Source: GCA-003244245 sp050700055
GTDB taxonomy: Bacteria; Actinomycetota; Actinomycetes; Mycobacteriales; Pseudonocardiaceae
Direction of reading: 5' to 3'
DNA: 64,000 bases
NCBI GenBank assembly: GCA_050700055.1
Contig: JBOHGE010000028.1
Location: 11,767-75,766, forward strand
This document shows, in pieces, positions 1 to 6,705 of the stretch (position 1 is its first letter; the number at the start of each line of letters is the position of its first letter). The notes under the pieces were generated by a model. It saw only the letters and a program-made list of their open reading frames with translations. It did no database searches and was not told the origin of the DNA. The translations under genes were made by a program, and so were the position numbers.

Positions 1-266
1 TGCGAGAACTCAACCAGAACCCGTCCAGGGCGGTCGCGCGAGTCCGCGCCGGAGTGTCACTCGTCGTCACCGACCGCGGCAGGCCGGTGCTGCGGATGGT
101 CCCGGAAGCCGAGCACCCCGATACCCTCCAGCAGATGATCGCAGCCGGCACGGTCCGGCCCCCCGCCGAGCGTGGTATGCCGGAGCTGATCCCCGACCTC
201 GCCCCCAGTGTCGAGAGCCTGGCAGACCTCCTCATCGCCGACCGGGAGAAGGAACGCAGTCGGTGA
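1..266 (+). CDS. Phd/YefM-family antitoxin, 5' end outside window
   Basis: This is the C-terminal part of a Phd/YefM-type antitoxin. The readable frame opens at base 3 with a stretch (RELNQNPSRAVARVRAG) typical of the dimerisation core, followed by the VVTDRGRPVLRM beta-strand segment. An in-frame GTG at 54 is too late to be the true start, because the conserved core lies before it. The tail is rich in acidic and proline residues, as expected for the flexible toxin-wrapping region. Its TGA at 264-266 overlaps the GTG of the PIN toxin that follows, so the two are translationally coupled. Family members bind their toxin and repress their own promoter, which here lies outside the window. Confidence 0.8.
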   Translation, partial: RELNQNPSRAVARVRAGVSLVVTDRGRPVLRMVPEAEHPDTLQQMIAAGTVRPPAERGMPELIPDLAPSVESLADLLIADREKERSR

Positions 267-667
267 TCTATTTCGATGCCTGCACCCTGCTGAAGTTCAT
301 CAAGCCCGAGCCGGAGACCGAGGCACTCCGGGCTTGGCGCCAAGCCTTCCCGGAGGACACCGAGCTGGTGACGAGCGAACTGGCCCAGCTGGAGATCACC
401 CGCACGCTGCTGCGCGCCGGTACCGATCACCAGCGGGTGCCCTACCTCGCCGGGCAGGCGTTGCGGGGCCTCCACCTGGTCGATCTCACCAGCACTGTCC
501 TGGATCGGGCGATGGCTTACCGCGTGCCCCGGCTCGGTTCCCTCGATGCCATCCATCTGGCCACCGCGGACCCGTTCCGGACCGAGCTGACGGACTTCGT
601 CACCTACGACCACGAGCTGACCAAAGCGGCGGTAGACCTCGGGTTCCCGGTGGCAGCACCGGCATAG
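263..667 (+). CDS. PIN-domain (VapC-type) toxin
   Basis: The 134-residue protein is a PIN-domain ribonuclease. The acidic active-site residues are visible: Asp5 in the first strand (IYFDACTLLK), Glu in the QLEITRTLL helix near residue 43, Asp in GSLDAIHLA near 95 and Asp in TYDHEL near 115. These normally coordinate Mg2+ for cleavage of tRNA or other RNA. The start is a GTG overlapping the antitoxin stop by four bases. The length is normal for VapC. The actual RNA target cannot be read from the sequence. Confidence 0.85.
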   Translation: MIYFDACTLLKFIKPEPETEALRAWRQAFPEDTELVTSELAQLEITRTLLRAGTDHQRVPYLAGQALRGLHLVDLTSTVLDRAMAYRVPRLGSLDAIHLATADPFRTELTDFVTYDHELTKAAVDLGFPVAAPA

Positions 668-707
668 CCGATCTCACCGACATCACACGGTGCCCGCGCG
701 ATGTGGG

Positions 708-735
708 TGAGATCGGCCAGTAGCAGGCCGCTGCG
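708..735. repeat. 28-bp direct repeat, copy A
   Basis: This 28-bp segment matches positions 1597-1624 at 27 of 28 bases, including a 23-bp exact core beginning tcggccagtagc. The other copy is the 3' end of the DUF1015 gene (codons for its last residues). Copy A sits in non-coding DNA just after the first PIN toxin. The two copies bracket a YoeB remnant and a complete toxin-antitoxin pair, as an att-like duplication or a segmental duplication would. Confidence 0.75.
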
Positions 736-744
736 CCGGGATCT

Positions 745-828
745 GGCGACTACCTGTGGTGGCAGGCACAGGATCGCAAGGTGCTGCGCCGGATCAACGC
801 GCTCATCCAGGACATCGTCGGCAACGGC
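745..828 (+). pseudogene. YoeB-family toxin fragment
   Basis: One frame reads GDYLWWQAQDRKVLRRINAL followed by IQDIVGNG. This is the recognisable middle of a YoeB/Txe endoribonuclease (consensus DYLyWqkqDkktlkRIN.LI.di). The N-terminal strand is missing, no start codon is placed correctly, and downstream of the fragment the conserved PEPLK region and catalytic C-terminus are absent or out of frame. It is therefore a relic. It lies immediately inside copy A of the 28-bp repeat. Confidence 0.7.
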
Positions 829-882
829 GGTCCGGTTCTCCTACGGCTCCGCCGGTTGAACCGAAGTCTCGGGGTGCGGTGG

Positions 883-1287
883 TCAGACACCGATCACAGT
901 CACGACGCCGGCCAAGCCCTTGAAGTCCTCTGCGTTACGCGTGTACAGCGGAAGGTCCCTGGTCGAGGCGATCGCCGCGATCATCAGATCCATCCGGCGG
1001 GGCCCAGGATCACGGCCGGCGGCGATGGCCAGCGCCACCAAGGTCCCGTACCGGGCCGCGGCTTCGCTGTCAAAGGGCAGGGCGTCGAAGTCGGCGACGG
1101 CCGCGCCGAGCTTCTCCGTGCGCGCAGCCCGGGTGGCGGCGTCCTTGGCCATGACGACACCCTGGTGCAGCTCGGCGAGGGTCACGGCGGTGATCTCCGG
1201 GATTGCCGGTAGGGCCGCCGCCTCGATCACGTCAAGGTCGAGGTAGGCACAGGTGTCGAGCACCCCGCAACGAGGGCGATCAGGCAT
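883..1287 (-). CDS. PIN-domain toxin
   Basis: This 134-residue PIN protein begins at the ATG at 1287 (MPDRPRCGVLDTCAYLDLD). A longer in-frame extension exists, but it would run deep into the antitoxin gene. Acidic residues are present at the expected places: Asp in GVLDTCAYLD, Glu in TLAELHQGV, Asp in RRMDLMIAAIA and an Asn/Glu/Asp cluster in TRNAEDFKGL. It is a probable VapC-type RNase. The start overlaps the 3' end of the upstream antitoxin gene by eight bases, so the pair is coupled. Confidence 0.82.
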   Translation of the reverse strand: MPDRPRCGVLDTCAYLDLDVIEAAALPAIPEITAVTLAELHQGVVMAKDAATRAARTEKLGAAVADFDALPFDSEAAARYGTLVALAIAAGRDPGPRRMDLMIAAIASTRDLPLYTRNAEDFKGLAGVVTVIGV

Positions 1288-1567
1288 GTCCTCGCTCCCA
1301 CGGGTCGTCTTCGCCAACCCGGTCCTGCGTGCCGAAGAACTCCTCGGACTCGGTTCGCATGCGCGCATGGTCTACTCGTGGCAACCTGCTGTGCCGGGCC
1401 ACCAGTTCTTCGGCGCTCAGGCGCCGCCTGCGGGTAAGCGGACGCAGCTCGGCGACCTCCGTTCCGTTGCGGGTGATGTGGTAAGTCTCCCCCGCCTCGA
1501 CCGCGTCCATCACGGCCGCGGAGTTGTTGCGGAACTCGCGCTGGGTGATGATCCTCACGTTCCCCAT
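1280..1567 (-). CDS. Phd/YefM-family antitoxin
   Basis: The 95-residue protein starts MGNVRIITQREFRNNSAAVM and continues with a Gly-rich turn and a HITRNGTEVAELRP strand, which is the standard Phd/YefM fold. The C-terminal half is basic then acidic and should wrap the partner toxin. It is followed by the PIN toxin with an eight-base overlap. The family normally represses its own operon together with the toxin. This pair is the intact cargo between the two copies of the 28-bp repeat. Confidence 0.85.
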   Translation of the reverse strand: MGNVRIITQREFRNNSAAVMDAVEAGETYHITRNGTEVAELRPLTRRRRLSAEELVARHSRLPRVDHARMRTESEEFFGTQDRVGEDDPWERGHA

Positions 1568-1591
1568 CGTAGCACCGCGGGTCCCGGTGGG

Positions 1592-2764
1592 CTACCTGAG
1601 GTCGGCCAGTAGCAGGCCGCTGCGTGGTTTCGGGGTGAAATAGGTGCTCTTGCGGGGCATCCGGCGGCCTTGCTCGTGCACGGCGAGCACGTCGGCGAAC
1701 GGCACCGGGGCCAGCTTCAGCACGGCATCGACGCCTGCGCCCGCGGGACGCCCAGCAGGTAGGGCACGTACCTGCGGACCCTCGGGGTCGATGCCCAGCG
1801 CGTCGGCGATGAGCAACCGCTCGGCCAGCCCGTGATCGATCCTGGGCACCGGCTCGCCCGGCTCGGGTCCGGGCAGCTCGACGAGCAGGTCGGCGCCGGA
1901 TGCCCGGACCACGACGGTGCCGGCCACAACGGGCGGGTCCGGGTTCGGAGCGTGCCGCACCGCCAATCCCTTTCGACGCCAGGCGTAAACCAGATCCTCA
2001 ACGGTCAGGCCCGTGCCGACCAGCGCCCGGTGGATCGCACCGATGCGCAGCGCCGGTCCACCGGTCACCAAGGCGAGCAGGCTGGACTGATCACCAGCCG
2101 CCGCGGCGGCCACCCGGTGGTTACCGTCAGCGACTAACAGCGGACTGCGCGCCACCGCGCCCAGCACCGCGTCCTGCCCCGCTCCGGGACCCAGCAACCA
2201 CAACCGGTGGCTCCGACCGCCAGAATCGGTGGTCGACACCGCCGGTGCACCCAAAGTGTCGATGCTGCGCAGCACCGCCGCGGTCAGCTGGTTTCCGCCG
2301 ACGACCGGCACCAGCATCGCTGCGCTGGTTGCGCAACCAAGCCCAGTGAGCACCGCGGCGCGTTCGGCCACCACGTCCGGATAGACCTGCTCGCTGTGTC
2401 GCACCCAGGAACGCCCGTGCACGTCCACGGCAGCCGAATCGACCAGGCACAACACGCCTACGGCCACCCCGTCCGGACCGTCCACCCGGTAGGGCGCCAC
2501 CACCCCGTCCACTTGGCGGTACGCGGTGACCCGCAACCGGTCCAGGGCCTGCCGGGCCGCCGGCAGCGCCGCCGCCACCGACAACCCGCCAGCCAACGCC
2601 CCGGGTGTGCGATGCGGATGCTGCACAGCCAACAACGTGTCGCCAGCACCGCGGGCCAGCGCCGCCACCACCTCGGTGGCCTCGGCGAACTCGTCGACGT
2701 CAGGCCCGGGTACGCCGCCTTCGACCACCCAACCGCGCCTGATCGCCCGCACCCACGGCGTCAT
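1592..2764 (-). CDS. DUF1015 family protein
   Basis: The 390-residue protein starts at the ATG at 2764 (MTPWVRAIRRGWVVEGG). Conserved elements of DUF1015 are visible: a central block with LLVADGNHRVAAA, and a C-terminal end with MPRKSTYFTPKPRSGLLLAD. The biochemical role of the family is not established; members are widespread cytosolic proteins sometimes annotated as kinase-associated. A long upstream in-frame extension overlaps the prenyltransferase gene and is low-complexity Ala/Arg/Gly sequence, so it was rejected. The gene follows the UbiA-type gene after 11 bases and is probably in its operon. Its 3' end is duplicated at 708-735. Confidence 0.8.
   Translation of the reverse strand: MTPWVRAIRRGWVVEGGVPGPDVDEFAEATEVVAALARGAGDTLLAVQHPHRTPGALAGGLSVAAALPAARQALDRLRVTAYRQVDGVVAPYRVDGPDGVAVGVLCLVDSAAVDVHGRSWVRHSEQVYPDVVAERAAVLTGLGCATSAAMLVPVVGGNQLTAAVLRSIDTLGAPAVSTTDSGGRSHRLWLLGPGAGQDAVLGAVARSPLLVADGNHRVAAAAAGDQSSLLALVTGGPALRIGAIHRALVGTGLTVEDLVYAWRRKGLAVRHAPNPDPPVVAGTVVVRASGADLLVELPGPEPGEPVPRIDHGLAERLLIADALGIDPEGPQVRALPAGRPAGAGVDAVLKLAPVPFADVLAVHEQGRRMPRKSTYFTPKPRSGLLLADLR
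1597..1624. repeat. 28-bp direct repeat, copy B (3' end of DUF1015 gene)
   Basis: This partner of the repeat at 708-735 has one mismatch. On the minus strand it encodes the last residues (RSGLLLADL) of the DUF1015 protein, so the gene end is intact at this copy and duplicated at the other. Confidence 0.75.
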
Positions 2765-2775
2765 CCGACACCGTC

Positions 2776-3816
2776 TCAGATCCCCACGACGGCGGCGATA
2801 GCCAGACCGAGGACGAGCAACGGGCCGGCAACCCGCAGGTGCACGAACGCCAGCGCGGCGAACCACAGCGGCCACACCGGCACCGGGCGCGGCGGCTGGT
2901 CGGGTCGGGGCCGGCGGAACCACCGCCACACCGTGCTCAGCCGGTACAGCCCGCCGAGCGCCAGCAACGCCGGCCACGGCAGCGCCCCGACCAGCACACA
3001 CACCACGACGAGCAGGTAGAAACCAGCCATCAGCGCCAGCGTCACGGCCCGGGCCCGCTGCTCGCCCAGCAGCACCGGCAACGTCCGGATCCCCAACGGC
3101 TCGTCGTAGGGGATCTTGTCGGTGTGCTTGCCCATCAGCACCGACGTGCACAGCAGGGCGTACGGCAGCGACGCGAGCAGCACCTGCCAGGTCACCGACC
3201 CCACCGCCGCGTAATACGTGCCGCCGACCATCAACGGTCCCCACACCACGAGCACGTCCGGCTCACCCAGGCCGTGCTTCTTCAGCCGCAGCGGCGGTGC
3301 GGTGTAGGCCACCGACAGCACGAAACCGGCCAGCGCGAACGCCACCACCGGCCAGCCCCGCACCAGCGCGAGCACCACCAGGATCACCAGGTCCGCGGCG
3401 TTGACCACCAGCACCGACACCACCAGCGCCCGGCGGGTGACCAGCCCGGACAGGATGGGGTGTGGGGCGTAGAGCGCCCGCGGGTAGCTCGCGGTGTCCG
3501 AACCGGTGCTGGTGTCGTAGAGGTCGTTCATCAGGTTGTTGGCCAGATGCGCCAGCAGGATCCCGATGACGGCCAGAACCAGCCAGCGCCAGTCGACGCC
3601 GGGCGCACGGGCCGCGAGCAGCCCGGCCACCAACCCGGCGACCAGCGTCATCGGCAACACGGCGGCCCGGGTGACCACGATCCAGCGGGTCACCGCGTCG
3701 ATCGGGCCGTCGGGCGGGTTGGTGGTGCGCAGCGCGTAGTACCAGGCGCTCACCCGGGAGCGAACCGTCACGTCCGTCACACCATCGAGCCTGGCACAGC
3801 TGCGGCCCGGATTCAC
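2776..3816 (-). CDS. UbiA-family prenyltransferase
   Basis: The 346-residue integral membrane protein has about eight or nine hydrophobic segments. It carries the two Asp-rich motifs of UbiA prenyltransferases: NNLMNDLYDTSTGSD near residues 93-107 and a second one, GKHTDKIPYDE, near the middle. These bind the Mg2+-diphosphate of a polyprenyl donor. The substrate is not evident; MenA-like quinone or other aromatic prenylation is possible. The start used is a GTG at 3816, but downstream GTG codons at 3780 or 3771 are also plausible because no clear Shine-Dalgarno sequence is visible. The DUF1015 gene follows 11 bases downstream. Confidence 0.8.
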   Translation of the reverse strand: MNPGRSCARLDGVTDVTVRSRVSAWYYALRTTNPPDGPIDAVTRWIVVTRAAVLPMTLVAGLVAGLLAARAPGVDWRWLVLAVIGILLAHLANNLMNDLYDTSTGSDTASYPRALYAPHPILSGLVTRRALVVSVLVVNAADLVILVVLALVRGWPVVAFALAGFVLSVAYTAPPLRLKKHGLGEPDVLVVWGPLMVGGTYYAAVGSVTWQVLLASLPYALLCTSVLMGKHTDKIPYDEPLGIRTLPVLLGEQRARAVTLALMAGFYLLVVVCVLVGALPWPALLALGGLYRLSTVWRWFRRPRPDQPPRPVPVWPLWFAALAFVHLRVAGPLLVLGLAIAAVVGI

Positions 3817-3849
3817 CCGAGGCTCAGTAGGCAGGTTGGCTACCAGACG

Positions 3850-4086
3850 TTATATGAGGTCGTCGAACTCGCCGGCTTTGCAGCCTTTGACCCAGGCGTC
3901 CATCTCGGCGCGGGTGAAGAAGACGACATCGGCCTCGGGTTGGTTGCTGTTGCGGACGGCGATCCGGCCGTCGGGCAGCAGAGCGGTCTCGACGCAGGAA
4001 CCTTCATCGCCGCTGAAGCTGGACTTGCGCCACGCTGCGACCGCCAGCTGCTCGATCATGGCGGCGTCCAGAGGGGCGTTGGTCAT
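3850..4086 (-). CDS. DUF397 protein
   Basis: The 78-residue protein carries the DUF397 signature: WRKSSFSGDEGSCVE, then a VRNSNQPEADVVFFTRAEMD strand and a GEFD end. DUF397 proteins are actinobacterial partners of XRE/DUF5753 regulators (the bldB/whiJ type), usually coupled to them. Here the ATG overlaps the stop of such a regulator, but that partner is a pseudogene, so this small protein is an orphan unless it works with the pair at 24264-25492. Confidence 0.85.
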   Translation of the reverse strand: MTNAPLDAAMIEQLAVAAWRKSSFSGDEGSCVETALLPDGRIAVRNSNQPEADVVFFTRAEMDAWVKGCKAGEFDDLI

Positions 4087-4440
4087 GAGAACTCCTCCGC
4101 GGCGTTTTCGATCATAATCGAGGACTCGTCGGGCGGCAGCGCAAGCACCTGGAGATGCTCGAACGCCACGGTATGCGTCTCGATCTCATGCGGTTGTTCC
4201 AGGTAGAGGCCCCCGCCTCGATGCTCGAGGTAGACCACGCCAGGGTCGGCGGGCCAGGGAAGTCGAGGATCTTGAACGGGCCGGCGGCCATGCCCGGATG
4301 GGCGCCGTTGACGTAGGGCACCACCTACACGGTGATCTTGGGGTGGCGGGCCATCGCCGCCAGATGACCCACCCCCCGTACCACCACCCCGTCCGACGAC
4401 GAGGACTCGTAAATCGAGGCTGCCAGGGAGGCGCGGGCCG
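4083..4440 (-). pseudogene. XRE/DUF5753 regulator remnant
   Basis: The C-terminal third of a DUF5753 domain is readable in two frames. One frame gives HLAAMARHPKITV, an in-frame TAG where a Gln codon is expected, then VVPYVNGAHPGMAAGPFKIL. After a frameshift near 4245 the other frame gives VYLEHRGGGLYLEQPHEIET and continues to the stop that overlaps the DUF397 start. The helix-turn-helix half is missing; the RHH/PIN toxin-antitoxin genes begin about 35 bases upstream of the remnant. The gene is broken by one nonsense change, one frameshift and a 5' loss. Confidence 0.8.
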
Positions 4441-4473
4441 ACGTGCACGGTAGGAGTGTTGTAGGATTTCGGT

Positions 4474-4761
4474 ATGCCCGAGCCGGTGAAGCGCAAGGTC
4501 TCCGTCACGCTCGACGCCGACCTGGTCGACGAGCTGACCGCCCACGGGGGCGGGCTGTCCGGCCGGGTCAATGACGCTGTGCGTCGGGAGCTGGCACGGC
4601 TGCGCCGCCACGAAGCACTCGGCGCCTTGCTCGATCGCCTTGCTGCCGAGCGGGGCCCGCTGGACACGGCCGAGGATGAGGCGGAGATGCGCCGCTTCGC
4701 TGAGCTGCTCGGCGGGCCGGCCGAAGGCGTTGCCGAGCGGCCGAGCGGTTCGGCGGCCTGA
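4474..4761 (+). CDS. Ribbon-helix-helix antitoxin
   Basis: The 95-residue protein begins MPEPVKRKVSVTLDADLVDE, with the strand-helix pattern of CopG/RHH DNA-binding antitoxins. It is followed by basic helices and an acidic C-terminal tail. The TGA shares its A with the ATG of the PIN toxin. This is a probable VapB-type autorepressor and toxin inhibitor. It lies opposite to, and just beyond, the truncated DUF5753 gene. Confidence 0.78.
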   Translation: MPEPVKRKVSVTLDADLVDELTAHGGGLSGRVNDAVRRELARLRRHEALGALLDRLAAERGPLDTAEDEAEMRRFAELLGGPAEGVAERPSGSAA

Positions 4762-5201
4762 TGAGAGTGGTGCTGGACGCCGAGGCCGTCAACGCCGTGC
4801 TGGAGCGAACACACCCCGGTGAGCGCACCGTCCGCCGTGCCCTCACGACTGCACACCGGCTGGGCCGCGAGGTGGTCGTTCCCACGGTGGTCCTTGCCGA
4901 GCTGTATCGCGGCGTCGGCCGCAGCCAGGGTCTCGACGCCCTGTTGTCCAGGATGGAGCCCGACGGTCTGACCTTGCGGGACACCACTAAGGATCTCGTT
5001 CGCCTCGTCGGCGCAGTGCTCGCGGCGGCGGGCGTGGGCTCGGCTTACCTGGCGGACGCCCACGCTGTTGCCGCCGCGGTCGAGCACGGGGGTGCAGTGG
5101 TGCTGACCGGGGATCCGGACGATCTCGAGCGCCTCGCCGGCCCCTACCGCACGGTCGTGGTGGAACCACTACCCAAGGGAAAGCGCCGCAGCCGCCGCTG
5201 A
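4761..5201 (+). CDS. PIN-domain toxin
   Basis: This 146-residue PIN protein has acidic residues at expected positions: Asp6 (RVVLDAEAVNAVL), Glu in VLAELYRGVG near 47, Asp in YLADAHAVAA near 99 and Asp in LTGDPDDLERL near 117. The last eight or so residues are strongly basic (KGKRRSRR). It is translationally coupled to the RHH antitoxin by a one-base overlap and forms a VapBC-like pair with it. The RNA target is unknown. Its 3' end lies 30 bases from the remnant of rpmG on the other strand. Confidence 0.82.
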   Translation: MRVVLDAEAVNAVLERTHPGERTVRRALTTAHRLGREVVVPTVVLAELYRGVGRSQGLDALLSRMEPDGLTLRDTTKDLVRLVGAVLAAAGVGSAYLADAHAVAAAVEHGGAVVLTGDPDDLERLAGPYRTVVVEPLPKGKRRSRR

Positions 5202-5214
5202 CGCGCCCCTGAAC

Positions 5215-5274
5215 CCACGTCCGTCCTGCGGTCTACTTCAGCTTAACGATCGGCCGGGTCTGGGAACGAGCCAT
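5215..5274 (-). pseudogene. rpmG: rpmG (50S ribosomal protein L33) 5' remnant
   Basis: From the ATG at 5274 the frame reads MARSQTRPIVKLK and then a stop at 5233-5235. L33 proteins of the zinc-independent type begin in just this way (MARNE.RPIvKLrSTAGTG). The TAG replaces the expected Ser codon, and Thr-Ala-Gly can still be read right after it. The remaining two thirds of the gene are absent; a toxin gene ends at 5201. The remnant is divergent from the L31 remnant at 5415. Confidence 0.75.
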
Positions 5275-5414
5275 TCGCCACTCCTCCCGATAGCGACACT
5301 CGTTTTCATTTAAGGTACGATAGCAGGAGCCGAGCGGGAGGCAATGCCCACACCGACCTCCCGCGACCAGGTCACACCCCAGCCGGTACACCGACCACAC
5401 CGGAAAGGCCGAGC

Positions 5415-5646
5415 ATGAAACCCGGCATCCACCCCCGTGGTGTTTCAGGACCGCGCGACAGGTGACACCTTCCGCACCCGATCCACCGCGACGTCGACCC
5501 GAACGATCGACTGGAGCGACGGGAACACCTATCCGTTGATCACGGTGGACATCAGCGCCTACTCGCACCCGTTCTGGACCGGCAGACAGCGCGTGCTGGA
5601 CACCGCGGGTCAGGTCGAGAAGTTCCACCGCCGCTACGGAATGTGA
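5415..5646 (+). pseudogene. rpmE2: rpmE2 (type B ribosomal protein L31), frameshifted
   Basis: The ATG at 5415 starts MKPGIHP, the standard N-terminus of type B L31. About eleven bases are then missing relative to the family (the xYRP residues), and the rest continues in another frame: VVFQDRATGDTFRTRSTATS, then WSDGNTYPLITVDISAYSHPFW and FHRRYGM. Everything except the deletion looks well preserved, so inactivation may be recent. Type B L31 replaces the zinc-binding form under zinc starvation in actinobacteria and is Zur-repressed there. Confidence 0.8.
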
Positions 5647-5648
5647 CC

Positions 5649-5960
5649 GTGAGTCGCCATTCGGAGCCAACGCCGTGGGCGCTGCGCGCCGCCCCGAGGG
5701 ATGAAATGCGGTGTGCTGCCGGTCCGTGATCATCCCCACCTCGCAGCGACAGCCCTGCATGCGCCGAGTGCGACACCAGAGCTGTCAGAACGGCTGCGGG
5801 CAGCTCTCATGTCGCACTCGGCGACACCAGAGCGGGTCACGGTCACTGTATTTCGGAGCCGAATGGCGGTTCACGTCGCTTACTGATCAAGGTGACCCGC
5901 GTCTCGGCGGTCGGCGGCGCAGCCTCACTAGTTCAGCGGCTTCCTAGGGACGGCTCGCTT
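5649..5960. other. Intergenic region with long hairpin
   Basis: No gene is recognised in this stretch. It contains a long inverted repeat (listed separately), a direct repeat gcgacaccagagc at about 5770 and 5821, and short near-repeats of the sequence around the L31 stop. It looks like degenerate DNA between the L31 remnant and the MazF-like gene. Confidence 0.5.
5762..5823. repeat. Inverted repeat, 23-bp arms
   Basis: Arms at 5762-5784 and 5801-5823 pair at 21 of 23 positions (cgccgagtgcgaca and agagctg with their complements, with a two-base mismatch between the blocks) around a 16-base loop. No T-run follows on either side. It could be a factor-dependent terminator or a miniature palindromic element. 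Confidence 0.65.
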
Positions 5961-6266
5961 TCAGAGTTCGAACACTGCGCGCATAGCGTTGCCCACCTGC
6001 TCCATCTGCTCGGGCGTGGCGGTGCCGAGTTGCTCGGTGAGTTGCCGCTTCAGAGGCCTATCGGTCTCGAGCGCGAAAGCCCATCCATGATCGCCGAGTG
6101 AGACAGCAAGGAGCGAATCGAGGGGATCGTCCACCACGTGCATGGCGAAGCAGTACGGGATGCGTTCGTTGTCGTTGACCGCATCGGCGCTGACGACCAG
6201 GCGCTTGGTCGACTGTCCGGGGCGGTTGATCACGGGCTCGAAGCGGTAGATCTCGCCTCGACGCAT
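5961..6266 (-). CDS. MazF/PemK-like toxin
   Basis: The 101-residue protein starts MRRGEIYRFEPVINRPGQST and continues RLVVSADAVNDNERIP. The MRRGeIy opening and the following strand with VVSADAVN fit the MazF/PemK RNase fold. The ATG at 6266 shares its A with the stop of the upstream antitoxin-sized gene. It is a probable mRNA interferase held in check by that partner. The family assignment is made from the N-terminal half; the C-terminal half is divergent. Confidence 0.65.
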   Translation of the reverse strand: MRRGEIYRFEPVINRPGQSTKRLVVSADAVNDNERIPYCFAMHVVDDPLDSLLAVSLGDHGWAFALETDRPLKRQLTEQLGTATPEQMEQVGNAMRAVFEL

Positions 6267-6493
6267 CAGGCCGTCTCGCCGAGTGCTGCCTCGTTCTCAG
6301 CGATGGCGTCCTCGGCGTAGCCGGGGTGCCTGGCGTACCAGTCGGCTGCGGAGCTGACGGCCTCGCGAAGTGCATCACGACGGACGAGGCGCTCCAGGTA
6401 TCCGCTTGCACCGCCCCTGGTCCGCGCTCCACACTGCCGGACCCGCGCGGCCACGCCGGTATCGAGGCTCACTGTCAGGCGCTCTTTCTGCAT
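6266..6493 (-). CDS. Probable MazE/RHH-type antitoxin
   Basis: The start at 6493 gives MQKERLTVSLDTGVAARVRQ. The strand KERLTVSLD followed by a helix is typical of ribbon-helix-helix antitoxins, and the C-terminal half is acidic (AEDAIAENEAALGE). A longer in-frame start adds eight residues (MHACTFTC) and is less likely. The gene is directly upstream of, and touches, the MazF-like gene. It probably binds the operon promoter and the toxin. Confidence 0.68.
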   Translation of the reverse strand: MQKERLTVSLDTGVAARVRQCGARTRGGASGYLERLVRRDALREAVSSAADWYARHPGYAEDAIAENEAALGETA

Positions 6494-6705
6494 ACAGGTG
6501 AACGTACACGCATGCACTACAGCGTGGGGAGATGAAGCGCCCGCCGCAGCGCCTCACCCTTGAATTCCGCGGGCGCCGGCAACTTCGTGATCTGCGTGGC
6601 TGAGATGATCGACGGCTTGCTTCTGGGATGAGACGGTCGGAACATGGACTGGTTGTAGTTGCGGTAGAACAGCGTAACGACCCTGCCCGGGCGCCGAGCC
6701 TGGCG

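Noticed and set aside
2839..4206. A 455-residue open frame on the plus strand opposite the UbiA-type gene
   Set aside because: It is rich in His, Gln and Arg without any domain and is the antisense shadow of the UbiA and DUF397 genes, which show family motifs.
5233..5760. A 175-residue minus-strand open frame covering the L31 remnant
   Set aside because: Its only recognisable residues are the last 13, which are the L33 start; the rest is antisense to the L31 pseudogene.
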